Assembly (NCBI GenBank): GCA_934373455.1
Contig: CAKRON010000090.1
Location: forward strand, 1 to 10,004
Direction: 5' to 3'
From: an uncultured Marvinbryantia sp.
GTDB taxonomy: Bacteria > Bacillota > Clostridia > Lachnospirales > Lachnospiraceae
Length of the DNA: 10,004 nucleotides
The position numbers and the translations under genes were made by a program. Of the stretch, positions 5,424-10,004 are shown piece by piece; the stretch's first letter is position 1; each line of letters opens with the position of its first letter. The notes below the pieces were generated by a model. The model was not told the origin of the DNA and did not search any database. It was given only the letters and a program-made list of their open reading frames with translations.

Positions 5424-7838
5424 CTACTTTTTTTCAATATACTTTGTTATTGTCGCAATTAAATTATCAATATCAACAGGTTTCGCAATGTGTTCATTCA
5501 TTCCTGCCCTTCTACTACGCTCCACATCATCCTGAAAAGCATTTGCAGACATAGCTACAATAGGGATAAGTTTGGCATCAGGACGATCCATTGCCCGAAT
5601 CTGTCTTGCTGCTTCCAGGCCATCCATAATCGGCATCATGATATCCATTAATATCAAATCATACTCTCCCGGCTTTGAACGGGCAAAAATATCCACTGAC
5701 TCTTTTCCATTCCATGCACAGCTAACCTGCATATTCTCATTTTCCAATATGAATTGTGCAATTTCCATATTCAATTCATTATCTTCCACAAGAAGTGCTC
5801 TTTTCCCTTTCAGTGAAACATTCTCAACGGATGCTTCTGGCATTTTTGATTCTCTGTCTAAGGCAATTTGGAACGGCAATGTAATCACAAATGAAGTTCC
5901 TTCATCCACTTTACTGGTAAAACAAATCTGCCCTCCCATCAGCTTTACTAACTGACTGACAATAGTCATTCCCAGACCAGTTCCCATATTTACTTTCTGT
6001 TCCAGTCTGTTCTCCTGTGTAAAAGGTTCAAACATATGCTTCTGAAACTCTTCACTCATCCCAATTCCATTATCTGTACAGGTAAATTCGAATACTGCGA
6101 TCCGGTCATCTGAACTGATTTCCTGGCAGCCAACAATAATCTTACCACCCACATGATTATAATTTACTGCATTACTTCCTATATTCTGCAGGATCTGCTG
6201 AAGATGAAGAGGACTTCCGACCAATTGATTATGTATGATATTGACAGCTTCCAGGTTCAGTGAAATTCCCTTTTCACGTCCCTGCATCTCAACAATACCA
6301 ATCGATTCTCCCAGCACTTTGCGTAAATCAAAAGTTTTTTCTTCCAGCTGCAATGTTCCAGATTCCATTTTATTCATATCCAGGATATCATTCACAAGAT
6401 TCAGAAGAAATCCAGATGCTGTCAGGATTTTATCCCTGCACTCCTGCTGTTTTTGCAGATCTCCCGGAAAATGGTTTGCAATCTGCGTAATTCCACGGAT
6501 TCCATTGATTGGAGTTCGGATATCATGACTCATGCGTCTGAGAAAATCTGTTTTTGAAACATTCGCTTTTTCCGCTTCCTGAGCGATTCTTTTCAGCTGT
6601 TCCTGATATTCGAACTCCTGCTTTTTTTCTTCCGTAATGTCACGTGCTACATAAAGCACCTCCGTAACAGTTCCGTTTGCATCACGCCGCTTCACAATGA
6701 ATCGTCCCATATGCCAATGCCCATCTGCGGCAAGATATTCTCTCGCAATCGTCTCTTCTTGCTGCAGCCTGTCTGCCAGCGTTGTAATATCAAAAAACTC
6801 CCGCATGGATTTCTGATTCTCTCCGGAAACCACATTTTTCCGTGCAGTACGAAATGCTTCTGAAGCACATCCGTGACTACCTGTTAATCGATGCATCACC
6901 TCGCCCCCGACAACTTCTTCAAAACTGTCTGTTCGCAGATCCATAGAATAAATCGTCCAGTAAATCTTTGAAATTGCGGATATGACCGCATTGCTTGCCT
7001 GTGCTTCTTTCAGTGATTTTTTCAGAGTAACATTTTCAGAAATATCAAGGAATGTGGTTAGTATTGTTTTTTTCCCGTCCGATGTATAAAAAATTTCCGT
7101 CTTCGCAATCGCCGGTGTCTGATGTCCCTTTCCGTCTGGGATTACACATTCATAAGAAACAGCTCCATCATGATTTCGCATATCCTTCAATTTATCAATT
7201 ACATTCTGATTTAAATAGGACACAGCCCCTATGAGTCTGCCCAGATTTTCCTGTGCTTCCTCAACTGTCTCCACTCCATAGATGCGCATAGCTTCTGCAT
7301 TTATATGGACAATTTCATGCCATGGCAATGTATAGGATAGTACTCCAACACTTATCGTATCCAGAAGCTCCTTATAATAAAAAATCTGGTTTTTGTTTTC
7401 ATCCTTTAATTGCTGATTCTGTTGCAGCAATCGGTTCTCCAGAAGTTTTTCTTTTTCAAAATGAACAATATTTCCTGCTTCCTGATGGTAACCCACAAGC
7501 CTGATCATGTTGTCTGGAGATGGCACCCTCCTTCCTGTACATCGTATATAAATGACTCCCTTTACAGGATGCATATAACGGTAAACAGCTTCTGATTCAT
7601 GGCTTTTCATTTCTTCCATGTACCCCCAGAAGCACTCCCTCTCCTGCGGATAAATATGTTCTGCCACATATTCCATGCATTTTTCTGGAGACAGGTCTTC
7701 TGTAATTCCAAACAGTTCATCTGTGATTTCATCCGTGTACAGTCTTGTCTTTTTTCCTTCTTCAGACTCTACTTTCCAGAATCCGGAATTTCCTGCCTGA
7801 AAATATGCCTGTATATCCTCATTGTTCAACTTTTTCAT
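5424..7838 (-). CDS. Cytoplasmic multi-PAS hybrid histidine kinase with one receiver
   Basis: 804 residues. I choose the ATG at 7838 because GGGGGA lies 6 nt upstream; a GTG at 7874 in the same frame lacks this. No membrane helix. Three PAS-like segments fill about residues 1-125, 150-270 and 275-405 (for example RRDANGTVTEVLYVARDITEEK at the end of the third), followed by a coiled-coil linker. HisKA has His438 in RRMSHDIRTPING. The HATPase (about 540-655) has N-box NIGSNAVNYN, DNGIGM and GTGLGM. The receiver (about 678-804) has LLVEDNELN, phospho-Asp732 in MDIMMPIMDG, AMSANAF and AKPVD. Signal inputs are unknown and probably intracellular. There is no output or HPt domain, so phosphate must pass to another protein. 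It follows the solute-binding-type kinase after 65 bp and precedes the split kinase by 11 bp, probably one operon. Confidence 0.9.
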   Translation of the reverse strand: MKKLNNEDIQAYFQAGNSGFWKVESEEGKKTRLYTDEITDELFGITEDLSPEKCMEYVAEHIYPQERECFWGYMEEMKSHESEAVYRYMHPVKGVIYIRCTGRRVPSPDNMIRLVGYHQEAGNIVHFEKEKLLENRLLQQNQQLKDENKNQIFYYKELLDTISVGVLSYTLPWHEIVHINAEAMRIYGVETVEEAQENLGRLIGAVSYLNQNVIDKLKDMRNHDGAVSYECVIPDGKGHQTPAIAKTEIFYTSDGKKTILTTFLDISENVTLKKSLKEAQASNAVISAISKIYWTIYSMDLRTDSFEEVVGGEVMHRLTGSHGCASEAFRTARKNVVSGENQKSMREFFDITTLADRLQQEETIAREYLAADGHWHMGRFIVKRRDANGTVTEVLYVARDITEEKKQEFEYQEQLKRIAQEAEKANVSKTDFLRRMSHDIRTPINGIRGITQIANHFPGDLQKQQECRDKILTASGFLLNLVNDILDMNKMESGTLQLEEKTFDLRKVLGESIGIVEMQGREKGISLNLEAVNIIHNQLVGSPLHLQQILQNIGSNAVNYNHVGGKIIVGCQEISSDDRIAVFEFTCTDNGIGMSEEFQKHMFEPFTQENRLEQKVNMGTGLGMTIVSQLVKLMGGQICFTSKVDEGTSFVITLPFQIALDRESKMPEASVENVSLKGKRALLVEDNELNMEIAQFILENENMQVSCAWNGKESVDIFARSKPGEYDLILMDIMMPIMDGLEAARQIRAMDRPDAKLIPIVAMSANAFQDDVERSRRAGMNEHIAKPVDIDNLIATITKYIEKK

Positions 7839-7859
7839 AAGCCTGTCCCCCACATATAT

Positions 7860-7888
7860 TATCTTTAGATACACAGATACATGTATCT
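7860..7888. promoter_or_regulatory. Two inverted repeats upstream of the multi-PAS kinase
   Basis: A perfect 14-bp palindrome AGATACATGTATCT (7875-7888) is followed by a second, shorter one, TATCT-TT-AGATA (7860-7871), sharing the same half-site. They lie 22-50 bp upstream of the start codon in the 65-bp gap between two kinase genes. They may be an operator or a weak RNA hairpin in the leader. No clear promoter accompanies them. Confidence 0.35.
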
Positions 7889-7903
7889 TGCTACCTGTTT
7901 TAA

Positions 7904-10003
7904 CTAACAGGCTTTATAACTGATATATTTATAAATGGTCATCTTTACTTTCTCAATGTCAATCGGTTTTGCAATATGATCATCCATTCCAGCATTCAAA
8001 GCAGCCTGTACATCCTCTGCAAATGCATTTGCTGTCATTGCAATAATAGGAATCTCCTTTCCGTCCGGACGGTCCGGCAGATTTCTGATAGCTTTTGTCG
8101 TTTCATACCCATTCATTTCCGGCATCATAATATCCATCAAAATCAGATCAAAAGTCCCCGGAACTGTATTGCAAAACTGTGCCAGGGCAGATTTACCATC
8201 GGCAGTCCTGGTTACCATCATCCCTTGTTCTTCCAATAAAGCTACTGCTATCTCTGCATTTAAATCGTTATCCTCTGCCAAAAGGACATGCAGACCATGT
8301 AGATCCACATCTTTCCTTAACTTTTCTTCCTTTTCAGTCAGTACCTGTTCTGCTATAAGCAGGGGAATTTCTACCGTAAAGGTTGAACCAATACCCTGTC
8401 TGCTGCTGACCTCAATTTTCCCACCCATAAGATCTACATATTTCTTAGCAATCGCCATTCCCAGCCCAGTTCCCTTATAACTGGTTCTTGCCCCATCATT
8501 TTCCTGACTGAACTCATCAAATATTCTGGTCTGGAACTCCTCACTCATACCAATTCCGGTATCTGATATACGATAGCGTACAATCATGTGCTGCTCATCA
8601 TTCCCCGGACCGTTTTCTGCAACAAATGAAATGGTACCTCCGTCTTTTGTAAATTTGACTGCATTACTGATGATGTTGAGCAATACTTCTCTGATTCTGA
8701 GTTCATCTGCCATCACATAAGGAGTTTTTAGTTCTTCTCTTGAAACATACAAATTAAGATCACGGTTTTCTATATATCCCCTTGCAATCGACGAAACAGT
8801 ATTTATTATATCCCTGAGATCTACCGGTACTGGTTTATATTCCAGTTTACCACTTTCAATGCGGCTGATATCCAGCACATCGTTAATCAGTGTCATCAGA
8901 TATTCTGAACTCTGCCGGATCTTTTTCAGACAATTCTCCACCTCTTTGTCCGGCTTCTTCTTCATGGCAATATCTGTAAATCCAACAATTGCATTCATTG
9001 GTGTCCTGATATCATGGGACATATTGTTCAGGAACGTTGTTTTTGCAATATTCGCCGCATTTGCATCCTGTGCTTCTTTCAATGCTTCCATCTGTTTTTT
9101 CCTGCTTACTGAAAGGGAATAAACCAGAAGAAGCAGTACAAAAATAATCACAAATGAACTCCCGATAGCTAAGCCTGCATGCTCCGCAAGGACATCCTGC
9201 AAGGTCATTTTCTTTTCCGAAACAGAATTTTGTGCAAGGACAACGCCATTTAAAATATTGGATGACTGCTCAATTGCTTTATTGATAATGGTAGCTGCTC
9301 TTCTGTTTTCTCTCGTCGTGAACATCGCTAATTCCTGCCGTTTTGCCATTTCTGCAAATGACAGACTTTTGGTCAGTGAACTTTCATTAAGAAGATTAAT
9401 CTTTGAAGATGGAATAACAGTTGCTTCTACTTTTCCATTTGCTACTGCCTCCAGGCATTCTTCCTGTGTATCATATAGTTTGATCTCTGCATCCGGAAAA
9501 AGAAGGGACACCATCAATTCAGAGTATATTGAGGTCTCTGTCGCTGCGATCGTAGAGATACTGCTGTTATATTCATTTCCTTTGTAAATAACAACTGGCG
9601 TAATATCAAAGATTTCATCCGTCAAAATCACCTGAAACTGTTCCTGTGTATAAAAATCCTGAATGATAGGACCGGCAATATCTATTTCGCCAGATTGCAA
9701 TGCCTCATTCATCTGTACTCCCGTGGAACAGGGAACTGCCTTGATCGTGATTTCATATTTTTCCTGAACAGTATCCAGAACAGTTCCAAGGATTCCTGTC
9801 AGTTTCCCATTTTCTTCACCGCAAAAAGGAAGATTATCCTTTAGATATCCCACACGAATTGTGTTTTCATGTGCATCCAGCCATTGTTTTTCTTCCTTGT
9901 TGAGTGCATAATTTATGACCGCTTTTCCTTCATAACGGGCATACAGCTTGCTGCTGTAGTCTGTTTCTGTATTGTTGATTTCTTCCAGGGCAGAATTTAA
10001 TTC
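7904..10003 (-). CDS. Hybrid histidine kinase with periplasmic solute-binding sensor (5' partial)
   Basis: The frame stays open to the right edge, giving 699 visible residues; the start and signal peptide lie outside. Residues 1-45 look like the end of one solute-binding domain (LEEINNTETDY). A second SBP_bac_3-type domain begins at NTIRVGYLKDNLPFCG and runs to about 270, with GEIDIAGPI typical of the fold. One membrane helix is at about 278-298 (SFVIIFVLLLLVYSLSV). HisKA has His330 in NNMSHDIRTPMNAIVGF. The HATPase (about 430-545) has NAVKFT, DTGIGM and GTGLGM. The receiver (about 570-695) has LLAEDNDLN, phospho-Asp624 in MDIMMPEMNG, AMTANAF and AKPID. The layout is that of BvgS/EvgS-like sensors that bind small ligands outside the membrane, but no HPt domain follows. 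It heads the minus-strand kinase series. The ligand is unknown, possibly an amino acid. Confidence 0.92.
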   Translation of the reverse strand, partial: ELNSALEEINNTETDYSSKLYARYEGKAVINYALNKEEKQWLDAHENTIRVGYLKDNLPFCGEENGKLTGILGTVLDTVQEKYEITIKAVPCSTGVQMNEALQSGEIDIAGPIIQDFYTQEQFQVILTDEIFDITPVVIYKGNEYNSSISTIAATETSIYSELMVSLLFPDAEIKLYDTQEECLEAVANGKVEATVIPSSKINLLNESSLTKSLSFAEMAKRQELAMFTTRENRRAATIINKAIEQSSNILNGVVLAQNSVSEKKMTLQDVLAEHAGLAIGSSFVIIFVLLLLVYSLSVSRKKQMEALKEAQDANAANIAKTTFLNNMSHDIRTPMNAIVGFTDIAMKKKPDKEVENCLKKIRQSSEYLMTLINDVLDISRIESGKLEYKPVPVDLRDIINTVSSIARGYIENRDLNLYVSREELKTPYVMADELRIREVLLNIISNAVKFTKDGGTISFVAENGPGNDEQHMIVRYRISDTGIGMSEEFQTRIFDEFSQENDGARTSYKGTGLGMAIAKKYVDLMGGKIEVSSRQGIGSTFTVEIPLLIAEQVLTEKEEKLRKDVDLHGLHVLLAEDNDLNAEIAVALLEEQGMMVTRTADGKSALAQFCNTVPGTFDLILMDIMMPEMNGYETTKAIRNLPDRPDGKEIPIIAMTANAFAEDVQAALNAGMDDHIAKPIDIEKVKMTIYKYISYKAC

Positions 10004-10004
10004 C

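Noticed and set aside
5572..5955. 127-residue plus-strand open frame
   Set aside because: Antisense to conserved receiver and ATPase coding sequence; no ribosome-binding site or recognisable domain.
9853..10003. GTG at 9853 as the start of the solute-binding-type kinase
   Set aside because: The frame continues without a stop to the window edge and encodes expected solute-binding domain sequence (TIRVGYLKDN spans this codon), so the true start is outside.

Overview
The window looks like chromosomal DNA from a moderately AT-rich Gram-positive anaerobe, most likely a gut Lachnospiraceae/Clostridia member. This is an inference from the hydroxylamine reductase (Hcp) tail, the CHASE-GGDEF protein, the stack of hybrid histidine kinases, the Shine-Dalgarno sequences and the sigma-A type promoters. 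It is not a species identification.

Layout, left to right. Positions 1-213 (+) hold the 3' end of hcp. Positions 214-309 hold a promoter for the next gene. Positions 310-2067 (+) encode a membrane CHASE-GGDEF-PAS protein, a probable diguanylate cyclase. It faces a run of minus-strand genes, and a hairpin at 2091-2117 separates the two converging units. On the minus strand, read from 10003 down to about 2160, there are: a hybrid kinase with periplasmic solute-binding sensor domains (7904-10003, cut by the window edge); a multi-PAS cytoplasmic hybrid kinase (5424-7838); a damaged kinase split into a 71-residue N-terminal piece (5197-5412) and a kinase core with two receivers (3654-5210); and a strongly decayed hybrid kinase whose remains lie at 3120-3611 and 2164-2298.

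The most interesting part is a cassette of roughly 900 bp that sits inside the receiver domain of that last, decayed kinase. It has its own near-consensus promoter (3076-3104). This is followed by a short RNA made of two tandem 32/33-nt repeats (2984-3050) and an 11-bp terminator-like hairpin (2928-2961). A 208-residue protein (2283-2909) comes last; it resembles the PBECR4 family of BECR-fold RNases. In each repeat two crossing helices can form, as in an H-type pseudoknot, and the differences between the repeats preserve pairing. Promoter, tandem pseudoknot repeats, leaky terminator and toxin is the layout of type III toxin-antitoxin systems (ToxIN, CptIN, TenpIN), but the protein does not resemble ToxN by eye. 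I propose a type III-like toxin-antitoxin or phage-defence module with a different nuclease.

The kinases share the HisKA-HATPase-receiver plan but have different sensors. None carries an HPt or DNA-binding output domain, so their output must lie elsewhere. The neighbouring cyclase is a possible but unproven partner.
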